Counted from the first letter of the stretch, positions 27,149-36,044 are shown. The stretch is 64,000 nucleotides of DNA from Sphingomonas sanguinis (GCF_019297835.1 NZ_CP079203.1:1833001-1897000); one strand, 5' to 3'. Notes: generated by a model from the letters alone, not told the origin. Program-made: numbers and translations.

Positions 27149-28687
27149 ATGATTTTCGGGCGCGTTAAGCCTCTGGACGCCATTTTGGCGACCGCCGAGA
27201 AGAAGGGGCTGCAACGATCGCTAGGCGCGTTCCAGCTTACCATGCTGGGTATCGGCGCCGTTATCGGTACGGGCATCTTCGTTCTCACCTCCGAAGCCGC
27301 GCAGAAGGCGGGGCCGGGGATGATGCTGTCCTTCGTGCTGGCGGGGTTCGTCTGCGCGGTGGCCGCACTCTGCTATTCCGAACTGGCCTCAATGGTGCCG
27401 GTCGCGGGCTCGGCCTATACCTATACCTATGCGGTCATGGGCGAGTTGCTGGCCTGGATGGTCGGCTGGGCGCTGATCCTGGAATATGCGGTCGGCGCGT
27501 CGGCCGTCGCGGTCGGCTGGTCGGGCTATGTCGTGGGGCAGATTCGCAACCTGCTGGGCATCGACATACCGATGGAATGGGTCAACGGCCCGTCGTCGGG
27601 CGGTTACATCAACCTGCCCGCCGTGATCATCTCGCTGCTCGTCACCTGGCTGCTGGTCATCGGCACCACCGAGAGCGCACGGTTCAATGCGATCCTGGTC
27701 GCGATCAAGGTCGCCGCGCTGACCCTGTTCATCGCGCTCTCGGTGCCGGTCATCAACGGCGCGCATTTCGAGCCGTTCATGCCGACCGGCCTGACCGGCG
27801 TGGCGGGGGCCGCGGCATCGATCTTCTTCGCCTATGTCGGCTTCGACGCGGTGTCGACCGCCGCCGAAGAGACCAAGAACCCGCAGCGCAACGTGCCGAT
27901 CGGCCTGATCGCCTCGCTGCTGTTCTGCACGGTCTTCTACCTGCTGGTGTCGGCGGGCGCGATCGGCTCGCCGCTGGGCGCGCAGCCGGTGCGCGACGCC
28001 GCCGGTGTCGTGCTGTCGCCCGGCACGTCGGAACTGGCCGCGCAGTGCAAGGCGATCGTCGCCAGCGGCGCGACCGAGCCGCTGTCCTGCTCGCGTGAAG
28101 CGCTGGCGCATGTCCTGCGCACCATCGGCTGGGAAAAGATCGGCAACCTGATCGGCCTGGCCGCCACGCTGGCGCTGCCGTCGGTCGTGCTCATGATGAT
28201 GTTCGGCCAGACCCGCGTGTTCTTCACCATGGCGCGCGACGGCCTGCTGCCCGAAAAGCTGGCCTCGGTGCATCCGCGCTATCGCACGCCGCACGTCGTG
28301 ACGATCGTCACCGGCATCGCCGCGACCTTGGCCTCGGCCTTCCTGCCGGTCGGCAAGCTCGCGGACTATTCCAACTCGGGCACGCTGTTCGCCTTCTTCA
28401 TGGTGGCGCTGTCGGTGATGGTGCTGCGCAAGACCGATCCGACCCGCAAGCGTCCGTTCCGCACGCCCGCCGTGTTCATCGTCGCGCCCGCCGCGATGAT
28501 CGGTTGCGCGTATCTGTATTTCTCGCTGCCGCTGGTCGCGATCCTGGTCCTGCCGGGCTGGGGCGCGGTGGGTCTGGCGATCTACTTCCTCTACAGCCGC
28601 AAGCGCAGCCATGTCGGGCGTGGCATCGTCGATGTGGTGGACGATCCCGCGATGCAGCCGGAGGTCGCCAAGCCGCTCGATCGCTGA
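27149..28687 (+). CDS. APC-superfamily amino-acid permease
   Basis: A 512-aa inner-membrane transporter with about twelve hydrophobic helices. The APC signature GIGAVIGTGIFVL near residue 32 and the following ELASMVPVAGSAYTYTYAVMGE match the cationic amino-acid transporter (CAT/YfnA-like) branch. A periplasmic loop with two Cys (QCKAIVASG...LSCSRE) interrupts helices 7-8. Start 27149 (MIFGRVKPLDAIL) is preferred; a strong terminator follows the stop. Exact substrate unknown. Confidence 0.93.
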   Translation: MIFGRVKPLDAILATAEKKGLQRSLGAFQLTMLGIGAVIGTGIFVLTSEAAQKAGPGMMLSFVLAGFVCAVAALCYSELASMVPVAGSAYTYTYAVMGELLAWMVGWALILEYAVGASAVAVGWSGYVVGQIRNLLGIDIPMEWVNGPSSGGYINLPAVIISLLVTWLLVIGTTESARFNAILVAIKVAALTLFIALSVPVINGAHFEPFMPTGLTGVAGAAASIFFAYVGFDAVSTAAEETKNPQRNVPIGLIASLLFCTVFYLLVSAGAIGSPLGAQPVRDAAGVVLSPGTSELAAQCKAIVASGATEPLSCSREALAHVLRTIGWEKIGNLIGLAATLALPSVVLMMMFGQTRVFFTMARDGLLPEKLASVHPRYRTPHVVTIVTGIAATLASAFLPVGKLADYSNSGTLFAFFMVALSVMVLRKTDPTRKRPFRTPAVFIVAPAAMIGCAYLYFSLPLVAILVLPGWGAVGLAIYFLYSRKRSHVGRGIVDVVDDPAMQPEVAKPLDR

Positions 28688-28710
28688 TCGGCTTTCGCGA
28701 AAACCAAAAA

Positions 28711-28743
28711 AAGGCCCGGAGGAGCGATCCTCCGGGCCTTTTG
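28711..28743 (+). terminator. Intrinsic terminator after the amino-acid permease
   Basis: A perfect 13-bp stem (AAGGCCCGGAGGA / TCCTCCGGGCCTT) with a GCGA loop ends in TTTTG; A-rich flank upstream makes it bidirectional. Confidence 0.93.
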
Positions 28744-28749
28744 CTTTGG

Positions 28750-28816
28750 GGCCTGGCCCCTCGACCATCCCCTCCGGATGGTCCCCCTCCCCAAGCAAAG
28801 CTTGGGGAGGATTGGG
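28750..28816. repeat. Tandem palindromes between convergent genes
   Basis: Two short palindromes (ACCATCCCCTCCGGATGGT and CCTCCCCAAGCAAAGCTTGGGGAGG, the latter nearly perfect) lie directly before the adenosine kinase stop. They resemble the end palindromes of the 120-bp repeat family and may end its transcription. Confidence 0.6.
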
Positions 28817-28817
28817 A

Positions 28818-29810
28818 TTAGAGGCTGGCGGCCAGGGCCTTCAGGTCGACCTGGGGCCGGGCGCCGAAATGGCTGATGATCTCGGCCGCGCAGGCCGCGC
28901 CCAACGTCAGCGAGGCCTTCAGATCATGGCCGTGCGTCTGGCCATAGAGGAAGCCCGCCGCGAACAGGTCGCCCGCGCCCGTGGTGTCGACCACCTTGTC
29001 GACCGGATGGGCGGGCACGGTCACGCGCTCATCGCCGCGCTGCGCCAGCGCACCCTTTTCAGCGAGCGTCACGACCAGCGTCTCGACCTTGTCCTTCAGC
29101 GAGGCGATCGCGGCCTCGACATCCGCCGTTTCGGTCAGCGCGACGATCTCGGTCTCGTTGGCGAAGATCACGTCGATCATGCCACCATCGATCAGTGCAT
29201 GGAAATCGGCACGGTGGCGGTCGATCACGAACTCGGCCGAGGCGGTGAAGGCGACCTTGCGGCCCGCCGCGCGGGCGACGTCGATCGCGGCGCGCATCGC
29301 GGCGCGCGGCTCTTCCGGATCCCAGAGATAACCCTCGATATACAGATAGGCCGCATCGGCGATCAGCGCCTTGTCGAGCGCTTCGGCGGGCAGATAGTGC
29401 GAGGCGCCGAGGAAGGTGTTCATCGTCCGCTGGCCATCGGGGCTGACGAAGATCATGCAGCGTGCGGTGGTCGGCTGGCCGGGACGGACGGGCGTGTCGA
29501 ACTTGACGCCCGCCGCACGGATATCGTGGCTGAACACCTCGCCCAGCTGATCGTCGGCGACCTGGCCGATGAACGCGGTCTTGCCGCCGAGCGCGGCCAT
29601 GCCTGCCAGCGTGTTGGCGGCCGACCCGCCCGAAATCTCGCGACCGGGGCCCATCTTGGCATAGAGCGCGTCGGCTTCCTCCGGCGAAAAGACGAGCTGC
29701 ATCGCTCCCTTGGTCATGCCGTTCTCGGCGATGAAATCATCCTCGGCGGAGGCAAGGATGTCGACGATGGCATTGCCGATCGCCACCACGTCGTAAGTGG
29801 GGTTGGTCAA
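28818..29810 (-). CDS. Adenosine kinase, PfkB family
   Basis: A 330-aa ribokinase-fold enzyme that phosphorylates adenosine to AMP in purine salvage. The N-terminal GNAIVDI and the substrate lid region SGGSAANT (near 60) plus PfkB signature 2 DTTGAGDLFAAGFL (near 275, catalytic Asp at the end of GAGD) are present. The GASHYL and SAEFVIDRHR segments fit adenosine kinases rather than ribokinases. Single gene, convergent with the permease. Confidence 0.92.
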   Translation of the reverse strand: MTNPTYDVVAIGNAIVDILASAEDDFIAENGMTKGAMQLVFSPEEADALYAKMGPGREISGGSAANTLAGMAALGGKTAFIGQVADDQLGEVFSHDIRAAGVKFDTPVRPGQPTTARCMIFVSPDGQRTMNTFLGASHYLPAEALDKALIADAAYLYIEGYLWDPEEPRAAMRAAIDVARAAGRKVAFTASAEFVIDRHRADFHALIDGGMIDVIFANETEIVALTETADVEAAIASLKDKVETLVVTLAEKGALAQRGDERVTVPAHPVDKVVDTTGAGDLFAAGFLYGQTHGHDLKASLTLGAACAAEIISHFGARPQVDLKALAASL

Positions 29811-29938
29811 TTAACGGACTCCGGGAAACAAGCTGTGATGCCGCCGCCCTAGTCAGCGCGCTACCCCTGCGCAAGGGAGCCGCCGTATGGCCCCGTACCG
29901 CATTGACTTGCCCATGCCGCCCGCGCCATCGAAGAGCC

Positions 29939-30613
29939 ATGATCCGCGCCTTTTTCCTGTCGCTCGCCCAGTTGGGCGATCCGGCGATCCGCCGGGTGCT
30001 GATCCGTTCGCTGGGCGTGACACTGGGCGTCTTCGCGCTGGCGGGCGTCGCCTTGTGGTACGGCATGCGCGCGGCGCTGACCGGATGGCTGGGCGTCCAG
30101 GCGGACGGATGGTCGGCCGCCTTCACCCTTGTCGTCGAACTGCTGGCGCTATGGCTGGCCTTTCGCGCGGTTGCGGTGGCGGTGGTGGGCGTGTTCGCCG
30201 ACGATATCGTCGCGGCGGTCGAGGCGCGGCATTACCCGCATGCGCTGGCGAGCGGCAGGCCGGTTTCCTTCGCACGCGGCACCGCCATGGGTCTGGGTTC
30301 GGCTGCACGGGTCATCGCGATCAATCTGATCCTGCTGCCCCTGTACATCGTGCTGCTCGTGACCGGCGTAGGCACGGCGGCGGCGTTCCTGCTGGTCAAT
30401 GGCTGGTTGTTGTCGCGCGACCTGGGCGACATGGTGTCGGCGCGGCACATGGACCGCGCCGCCATGCGTCGCTGGCGAAAGGCGACCGGGCCTGCGCGCT
30501 TCCTGTTGGGGCTTGCCGTCGCCACCCTGTTCGTGGTTCCGGGACTCAATCTCCTCGCGCCCGTCCTGGGGGCGAGCATGGCGACCCATTTCTTTCACAG
30601 GAGACAGGCGTGA
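29939..30613 (+). CDS. EI24/CysZ-like membrane protein
   Basis: A 224-aa protein with about four to five membrane helices and the EI24-domain look of CysZ sulfate-channel relatives (SLAQLGDPAIRRVLIRSL at the start, then paired central helices and a final APVLGASMATHFFHRR). Start 29939 chosen; the frame extends upstream without a leader. It overlaps the next gene's GTG by four bases, making an operon with the lipoprotein and LysE genes. Sulfate transport is not established for this branch. Confidence 0.85.
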   Translation: MIRAFFLSLAQLGDPAIRRVLIRSLGVTLGVFALAGVALWYGMRAALTGWLGVQADGWSAAFTLVVELLALWLAFRAVAVAVVGVFADDIVAAVEARHYPHALASGRPVSFARGTAMGLGSAARVIAINLILLPLYIVLLVTGVGTAAAFLLVNGWLLSRDLGDMVSARHMDRAAMRRWRKATGPARFLLGLAVATLFVVPGLNLLAPVLGASMATHFFHRRQA

Positions 30614-30990
30614 CCCGCCTCATCGCGCTGCCGCTGCTGGGCCTGACATTGCTGGCGGGCTGTACGGTGCCGCAGACCGCCGCGCCGGTGCGCAGCGGCG
30701 GCATGGCCCCGGTCCCCGTGCCCTATACCAGTGTCGGGCTTGAGCGGGTGATCGGACAGGACGCCGCCGGGCTGACCAAGTTGTTCGGCACGGCCGATGC
30801 CGATGTCCGTGAGGGGGCGGCGCGCAAGCTGCAGTTCCAGGGCAGTTTCTGCGTCCTCGATGCCTATCTCTATCCCAAGGACGGGGCCGAGCCGCGCGTG
30901 ACCTATCTCGACGCGCGCGAGCCCGATGGCAGTTCGATCGACCGGGCGAGCTGCGTCGCGGCGCTGACCCGGCGCGACGGCGGACGCTGA
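30610..30990 (+). CDS. Small lipoprotein
   Basis: A 126-aa protein with a leader MTRLIALPLLGLTLLAGC whose lipobox LLAGC predicts lipidation at Cys18. The mature part has a conserved-looking SVGLERVIGQDAAGLTKLFGTADADV stretch and two further Cys (near 78 and 117). Translation starts at GTG 30610, overlapping the EI24 gene stop. Its stop shares a base with the LysE start (TGATG). Function unknown. Confidence 0.82.
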   Translation: MTRLIALPLLGLTLLAGCTVPQTAAPVRSGGMAPVPVPYTSVGLERVIGQDAAGLTKLFGTADADVREGAARKLQFQGSFCVLDAYLYPKDGAEPRVTYLDAREPDGSSIDRASCVAALTRRDGGR

Positions 30991-31610
30991 TGCGCCCCGA
31001 CCTGTGGTTCGCCTTCGTCGCGGCGACCCTGGTCATCGGGCTGATCCCCGGTCCCGGCGTCGCGGCGATCCTGGGCTATGCGATCGGATCGGGACGGCGG
31101 ACCGCCTTTGCCTCGGTCGGCGGGCTGATGCTCGGCAATCTGGCCGCCTCGACCGCCAGCCTGCTGGGCATGGGCGCGGTGCTAGCGGCCTCGTCCTTTC
31201 TATTCGGGCTGCTCAAATGGGCGGGCGCGGCCTATCTGATCGCGGTCGGAGTCATGGGGCTCTGGCGCGCGCGCAATGCCGATGCGGTGGCGATTCGCCC
31301 GCGCCTGATTTCGCCGCGCGCCGCCTTTCTGGGCAATCTGGGCGTCGGCACCTTCCATCCCAAGACCATCCTGTTCCTCGCCGCCTTCGCACCGCAGTTC
31401 ATCGATCCGCACCGTGCCTATTGGCCGCAGGCCGGGATATTGGCGGTGACGTTCGTGCTGGTGCTGGCGCTGACCGACGGCTGCTATGCCTGGGCGGCGT
31501 CGAGCGCGGGCGGACTGTTGCGTTCGCCACGCGCACAGGCCTGGGCTCAGCGCGCGGGCGGCGGAGCCTTGATCTTCGCCGGGCTGGCGACGGCGACGAT
31601 CCGCCGCTGA
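30990..31610 (+). CDS. LysE/RhtB-family exporter
   Basis: A 206-aa inner-membrane protein with six hydrophobic helices. The N-terminal VIGLIPGPGVAAILGYAIGSG motif and FHPKTILFLAAFAPQFI (near 125) are characteristic of RhtB/LysE amino-acid efflux proteins. Substrate unknown. Last gene of the three-gene overlapping operon. Confidence 0.92.
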   Translation: MRPDLWFAFVAATLVIGLIPGPGVAAILGYAIGSGRRTAFASVGGLMLGNLAASTASLLGMGAVLAASSFLFGLLKWAGAAYLIAVGVMGLWRARNADAVAIRPRLISPRAAFLGNLGVGTFHPKTILFLAAFAPQFIDPHRAYWPQAGILAVTFVLVLALTDGCYAWAASSAGGLLRSPRAQAWAQRAGGGALIFAGLATATIRR

Positions 31611-31671
31611 TCCGATAGAATTTCAGTCATTTAGGCTTAGAAACAATCGGGCCTCTCTGAGCGACTGCGAC

Positions 31672-31719
31672 ATTTGTTCCACGCCTTTGTCTAAAAATTG
31701 ATGCAGTGCGGGAACAAAT
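31672..31719. promoter_or_regulatory. 9-bp inverted repeat in the leader of the small secreted protein gene
   Basis: Exact arms ATTTGTTCC (31672-31680) and GGAACAAAT (31711-31719) lie 80-127 bases before the ATG 31799 in an AT-rich island. They could be paired operator half-sites or a long mRNA stem. No matching regulator is encoded nearby. Confidence 0.45.
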
Positions 31720-31798
31720 TTACGAGCCCATGCTTTTGCGCTATCGGGACGATGAACACCACCGCGTCTTGGCGGTCGTTCGCCATGGGAGATTGATT

Positions 31799-32035
31799 AT
31801 GATGAAGTTCCTGTCTGCTGTTGCCGCCACGGCTCTGGTTGCTGCTCCGGTCGCCGCTGCGCCGACCAACCCGGCTGCCAGCCTGTCGGTTTCGAAGTCG
31901 GTTCGCGCTTCGGCTCCGACCGCCAAGGGCAACAAGCTGGCCGGCGGCGGCATCCTCGCTGCTCTGATCGCTGCTGGCGTCGTCGCCATCGGCGTTGTCG
32001 CGATCGTCAAGGACGACAACGCGGACAGCAACTGA
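31799..32035 (+). CDS. Small secreted or anchored Gly/Ala-rich protein
   Basis: A 78-aa protein with a signal peptide (MMKFLSAVAATALVAAPVAAA), a short basic middle (SVSKSVRASAPTAKGNK) and a hydrophobic helix (GGGILAALIAAGVVAIGVVAIV) ending in DDNADSN. A GGGAG site precedes ATG and a strong terminator follows, so it is a monocistronic unit, probably well expressed. Codon use is very uniform. No family recognised. Confidence 0.8.
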   Translation: MMKFLSAVAATALVAAPVAAAPTNPAASLSVSKSVRASAPTAKGNKLAGGGILAALIAAGVVAIGVVAIVKDDNADSN

Positions 32036-32090
32036 TCGTCACGGGCGGGGCTTGGGCCTCGCCCGGACCATCACCGCTCAGGCGGACGGA

Positions 32091-32120
32091 AAGGGAGCCG
32101 GTTTCGGCTCCCTTTTTTTG
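32091..32120 (+). terminator. Intrinsic terminator after the small secreted protein
   Basis: A 10-bp stem (AAGGGAGCCG / CGGCTCCCTT) with a GTTT loop and a following T-run. Confidence 0.94.
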
Positions 32121-32129
32121 TTGTCCGCC

Positions 32130-32531
32130 TTACGCACCCCAATCGGGGCCGTCGGGATCGGCGTAGAAGCCATCCTCGACCTGCTCGGGCCGCGCCTCCG
32201 CGATGGACGGCAACGTCGGCGCACCGCCACCGAAACGCACCCGGATATAGGCGACCGAGCCTGTGATGCCCTGAAACACCGCCCGCACCTGCTCGCCGCG
32301 CCGTATGCGCATGCCGATCAGCGGTGCCCGCTCGGCGGAGAGATAGCCCACCTGCACGTCACGCGCGCTGAACACCGCGACCGCGTTCGCATCATGCCGG
32401 TTGCGCGGCTCGGGACGCAGGCTCACCGGATCGCCGACCGCAGAGGCGAGCAGTTCGAACCGCCGATTGCTCCGCGCCTTGTCCTCATTGGGAAAGTCGA
32501 TCCCGACCACCGCCAGCGTCAATTCGTCCAT
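32130..32531 (-). CDS. Stand-alone HIRAN-domain protein
   Basis: A 133-aa protein with a HIRAN domain over residues 1-75: LAVVGIDFPNEDKARSNRRFE at the start, PRNRHDANAVAVFS in the centre (the conserved R-x-D-x-N-A loop) and VGYLSAERA. HIRAN domains bind 3' DNA ends or damaged DNA and are usually attached to helicases or nucleases; here no catalytic domain follows. Start 32531 chosen over the longer frame. Role unknown, DNA-repair accessory plausible. Confidence 0.8.
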   Translation of the reverse strand: MDELTLAVVGIDFPNEDKARSNRRFELLASAVGDPVSLRPEPRNRHDANAVAVFSARDVQVGYLSAERAPLIGMRIRRGEQVRAVFQGITGSVAYIRVRFGGGAPTLPSIAEARPEQVEDGFYADPDGPDWGA

Positions 32532-32629
32532 GCCGCCTAACTGGTTATGCGAAGCCCCTGCGTCCAGGGCCCTCCCATTCATCGGCGATCCGGCTATGGT
32601 GCAATCATCCTGTCCCATTCGGAGTGCCC

Positions 32630-34486
32630 ATGTCCCTGGCCGCCCTGGCGATGCTGCTCGCCGCCCAATCCCCCGCCCCGAACGTCGCGCCGGTCCTGAC
32701 CTCCCCCGATGCGCGTGACGTCCACAGCTATGCGCAGCCCCTGGAGGCGCGGGTCACCCATGTCTCGCTGAACCTCTATGCCGATTTCGACACCCATGTG
32801 ATGCGCGGGATCGCGACTCTGTCGGTCGATGCCCGGCCCGATGCAAAGCAACTGGTCGTTGACGATAACGGCCTGCGCATCGTCACCGTCACCGACGCGC
32901 AGAACCGTCCTCTGCCCTACACGGTCGGCGCGGTCGACAAGGTGCATGGCGCGCCGCTGACCATCACGCTGAACGGCAATCGCACGGTCAAGATCGCCTA
33001 TGCCTCTGCGCCCGGCGCCAAGGCGCTGCAGTGGCTGTCACCCGAACAGACGGCGGGCAAGAAACAGCCCTATCTGTTCAGCCAGGGCGAGGCGATCCTC
33101 AACCGCAGCTGGATTCCGACCCAGGATTCGCCCGGCATCCGCCAGACCTGGGACGCCACCGTCAATGCCCCCTGCGCGCTGACCGTCGTGATGAGCGGCG
33201 AGCGGACCGGCGAGACGCCCTGTGCCGATGGCCGCCACACCGCCAGCTATCGTATGGACAAGCCCGTCGCCCCCTATCTGATCGCGCTGGCGATCGGCGA
33301 CCTGAAGTTCAAGCCGCTCAGCGCCAACACCGGCATCTGGACCGAACCCGCGATGCTCGACAAATCGGCCTGGGAGTTTGCCGGGCTCGACAAGTTCGTC
33401 ACCGCCGCCGAGGGGCTGTACGGCCCCTATCGCTGGGGTCGCTATGACGTGCTGGTCCTGCCGCCCAGCTTCCCGTTCGGCGGGATGGAGAACCCCATGC
33501 TCACCTTCGCGACGCCGACCGTGCTGGCGGGGGACCGCAGCCTCGTCAGCCTGATCGCGCATGAACTGGCGCATAGCTGGTCGGGCAATCTCGTCACCAA
33601 CGCGACTTGGGACGATTTCTGGCTGAACGAAGGCTTCACCAGCTATTTCGAGAACCGGATCATGGAGTCGATGTATGGCAAGCGCCGCGCCGCCATGGAG
33701 GCCGACCTCGCCTGGACCGACATGCAGAATGCGGTGAAGGAAGCGGGCGGCCCGCAGTCGCCCGACACCAAGCTGCACCTCGATCTGGATGCCAAGCGCG
33801 ATCCCGACGACGGCATGACCCAGATCGCCTATGACAAGGGCGCGACCTTCCTGCGCACCATCGAATCGGTCGTCGGCCGCGCTCGCTGGGACGCGTATTT
33901 GCGCGGCTATTTCGACCGCCATGCCTTCCAGCCGCAGACCAGCGCGGGCTTCCTGGCCGATCTGCGCAAGAATTTGCTCAAGCCCGGCGAGGACGCGAGG
34001 ATCGGCGTCGACCAATGGGTCTATCAGCCGGGCATCCCCGCCAACGCCGTCCATGTCCGTTCCGACGCCTTCCCCGCGATCGACGCGGCGGCCAAGGCGT
34101 TCGCGGCCGGTGGTCCCGTATCGGCGGTGCCCGACAAGGTGACGACGCAGGAATATGTCCGCTTCCTCGACCAGTTGCCCCGCCAGCTGTCCGCCGAACG
34201 CCTCGCCGCGCTCGACGGACGGTTCCGCTGGAACGAGACGGGCAATAGCGAGATCCGCTTTGCCTGGCTGCGCCTCGCGCTCGCCAACCGCTATCCGCCC
34301 GCCGAGGCCTCGGCCGAGCAGTTCCTGACCGCGCAAGGGCGCCGCAAGTTCGTCGCACCGCTGTTCCAGCAGCTTCAGGGACAGGGCGAATGGGGCCAGG
34401 GACTGGCCAAGCGAATCTACGACAAGGCGCGTCCCGGCTATCACTCGGTGACGCAAGTGACGGTGGATCGCCTGTTGAGGCGATAA
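32630..34486 (+). CDS. M1 family metallo-aminopeptidase
   Basis: A 618-aa enzyme with a leader (MSLAALAMLLAAQS), the exopeptidase motif FGGMENP (near 284), the zinc motif HELAHSW (near 311) and the third ligand in NEGFTSYFE (near 333). The C-terminal helical domain is of the leukotriene-A4-hydrolase type. It should remove N-terminal residues from peptides in the periplasm. ATG 32630 has a GGAG site; GTG 32624 is less likely. Confidence 0.94.
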   Translation: MSLAALAMLLAAQSPAPNVAPVLTSPDARDVHSYAQPLEARVTHVSLNLYADFDTHVMRGIATLSVDARPDAKQLVVDDNGLRIVTVTDAQNRPLPYTVGAVDKVHGAPLTITLNGNRTVKIAYASAPGAKALQWLSPEQTAGKKQPYLFSQGEAILNRSWIPTQDSPGIRQTWDATVNAPCALTVVMSGERTGETPCADGRHTASYRMDKPVAPYLIALAIGDLKFKPLSANTGIWTEPAMLDKSAWEFAGLDKFVTAAEGLYGPYRWGRYDVLVLPPSFPFGGMENPMLTFATPTVLAGDRSLVSLIAHELAHSWSGNLVTNATWDDFWLNEGFTSYFENRIMESMYGKRRAAMEADLAWTDMQNAVKEAGGPQSPDTKLHLDLDAKRDPDDGMTQIAYDKGATFLRTIESVVGRARWDAYLRGYFDRHAFQPQTSAGFLADLRKNLLKPGEDARIGVDQWVYQPGIPANAVHVRSDAFPAIDAAAKAFAAGGPVSAVPDKVTTQEYVRFLDQLPRQLSAERLAALDGRFRWNETGNSEIRFAWLRLALANRYPPAEASAEQFLTAQGRRKFVAPLFQQLQGQGEWGQGLAKRIYDKARPGYHSVTQVTVDRLLRR

Positions 34487-34502
34487 GCCGAGCCTTCCGA
34501 GC

Positions 34503-34534
34503 GGCGAAACGAGGAACGAAAAAATCGTTTCGCC
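34503..34534. other. 10-bp hairpin downstream of the aminopeptidase
   Basis: Exact arms GGCGAAACGA and TCGTTTCGCC with a loop holding AAAAAA. The T-tract expected on the 3' side of a terminator is missing in both directions, so it may be an RNA stability element or operator. Confidence 0.6.
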
Positions 34535-34656
34535 ACTCGCCTTTCAAGTCACCGCCGCCGAAACACCGTTCACCGGATATGGTTCTGGCGGCGCTTTCCA
34601 ATCCATTTAGCCCCGGTTAATCGAAACTCACACCGACATTCCGACCGGGGGGTCCA

Positions 34657-35205
34657 GTGAAGTTCAAGGCATTCGCAGTGCGATTCGCGCTGATGGCAAC
34701 GTGCGGCCTGATGATGGCCACCCCCGCTGCCGCGCAGTTCTGGCAGTGCGCACCCTATGCCCGCGAAATCTCGGGCATCGACCTCCACGGTAACGCCAAC
34801 ACCTGGTGGGGCCAGGCCGAGGGTCGCTACGACCGTGGCCACACCCCGCAGGAAGGTTCGGTCCTTGCTTTCGAATCCACCAGCCGGATGCGCGTCGGCC
34901 ATGTCGCCATGGTCAGCAAGGTCGTCAGCGACCGCGAAGTCCTTCTGACCCATGCCAACTGGTCGCGTCGCGGCGGCATCGAGCGCGACGTTCGCGCCGT
35001 CGACGTTTCGCCCAACAACGACTGGTCGATGGTCAAGGTCTGGTACGGCCCCAATGGCGGCCTGGGCACCTCCGCCTATCCGACCAAGGGTTTCATCTAT
35101 TCGGGCCATAAGAGCGGCGTCGCCGACCTGCCCGCCACCCAGATCGCCTCGCGTGATGGTGGCCGGGTTTCGGGGATCCTGACCTTCGCGGCGCCGATCC
35201 AGTAA
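34657..35205 (+). CDS. Secreted CHAP-domain peptidase-like protein
   Basis: A 182-aa protein with a long signal peptide (cleavage after ATPAAA near residue 26) followed at once by FWQCAPYAREISGI, where the Cys is the CHAP nucleophile, then RVGHVAMVSKVV with the His, and THANWSRRG with the Asn. CHAP enzymes cut peptidoglycan cross-links or act as amidases. Start is GTG 34657 after a GGGGGG site. The mature part is only the CHAP domain. Monocistronic by spacing. Confidence 0.85.
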   Translation: MKFKAFAVRFALMATCGLMMATPAAAQFWQCAPYAREISGIDLHGNANTWWGQAEGRYDRGHTPQEGSVLAFESTSRMRVGHVAMVSKVVSDREVLLTHANWSRRGGIERDVRAVDVSPNNDWSMVKVWYGPNGGLGTSAYPTKGFIYSGHKSGVADLPATQIASRDGGRVSGILTFAAPIQ

Positions 35206-35247
35206 TCCTCGGCCGGGCGTCAGAAGGCCCAGCCCATAGCGCTGAAC

Positions 35248-35356
35248 GTGCGCTTCGACTTCGCTCAGCGTGAACGGATGTGGTGGAACACCCTGCTTCA
35301 ATTCCGAGCGGCCAAACTACCGAAATCCCGTTCAGCCTGAGCGTCGTCGAAGGCCA
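35248..35356. repeat. REP-like inverted pair
   Basis: Copies of the CTTCGACTTCGCTCAG / CTGAGCG-CGTCGAAG unit in opposite orientation, about 47 bases apart. Belongs to the dispersed family also seen at 25683, 40742, 44361, 47580 and 57465. Confidence 0.85.
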
Positions 35357-35374
35357 GGGGAAACCCTCCCCAAC

Positions 35375-35872
35375 TCACCCCGCCTGGAACGTCATCGCCA
35401 CACCATTCATGCAATAGCGCTTGCCGGTCGGCTTCGGCCCGTCATCGAAGACATGGCCCAGATGTCCGCCGCAGCGGCTGCAATGCACCTCGACCCGCTC
35501 CATCATCAGCGACCGATCGGACTCGCTCCCCACCGCGCGCGGCAGGGGTGCCCAGAAACTGGGCCAGCCGGTGCCGCTATCGAACTTGGTCTTCGATGAA
35601 AACAGCGGCTGTCCGCAGCCCTTACAGGCGAAGATGCCGCTGCGATGCTCGTCGTTGAGCGGACTGCTATAGGGCCGCTCGGTCCCTTCGCGCCGCAGGA
35701 CGTTATAGGCCGCAGGACCGAGCTTCTGCTTCCACGCCGCATCGCTCATCGCGACCGGAAAGCGCTCCGCCGCCTCGGCCTGACGCCCGCAGGCGGACAG
35801 CCCCACGCCCAAGGCACCCAGGCCTACCAGCGAGAGGAAATGGCGGCGATCGGAAGGGGATGCGGTCATCAA
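35375..35872 (-). CDS. msrB: Peptide-methionine (R)-S-oxide reductase, Tat-exported
   Basis: A 165-aa MsrB that reduces methionine-R-sulfoxide in oxidised proteins. The structural zinc pairs CKGC (near 84) and CSRC (near 132), FDSGTGWPSF, and the catalytic Cys in KRYCMNG (near 155) are all present. The N-terminus has a twin-arginine motif (DRRHFLSLVG) and a later LSAC that could be a lipobox, so the enzyme works in the periplasm or on the membrane. ATG 35872 or 35869. Confidence 0.94.
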   Translation of the reverse strand: MMTASPSDRRHFLSLVGLGALGVGLSACGRQAEAAERFPVAMSDAAWKQKLGPAAYNVLRREGTERPYSSPLNDEHRSGIFACKGCGQPLFSSKTKFDSGTGWPSFWAPLPRAVGSESDRSLMMERVEVHCSRCGGHLGHVFDDGPKPTGKRYCMNGVAMTFQAG

Positions 35873-35916
35873 CCTAAGATAGGAAGGCCATGCCGACCGG
35901 CAAGGTCGACAAGTTC

Positions 35917-36044
35917 CTCCCCGGCACGGGGAGGGGGACCATGCGCAGCATGGTGGAGGGGGCGTGCCGCAAAGGACGTCCCGAGTGGATGCCCCCCTCC
36001 GTCAGGGCTTCGCCCTGCCACCTCCCCGTACCGGGGAGGATTTA
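35917..36044. repeat. 120-bp repeat family, diverged copy 3
   Basis: Same plan and orientation as 22183-22304: end palindromes CCTCCCCGGCACGGGGAGG and CCTCCCCGTACCGGGGAGG, inner AGGGCTTCGCCCT. The middle 30 bases differ. It overlaps the last codons of the ABC permease by three bases. Confidence 0.85.
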
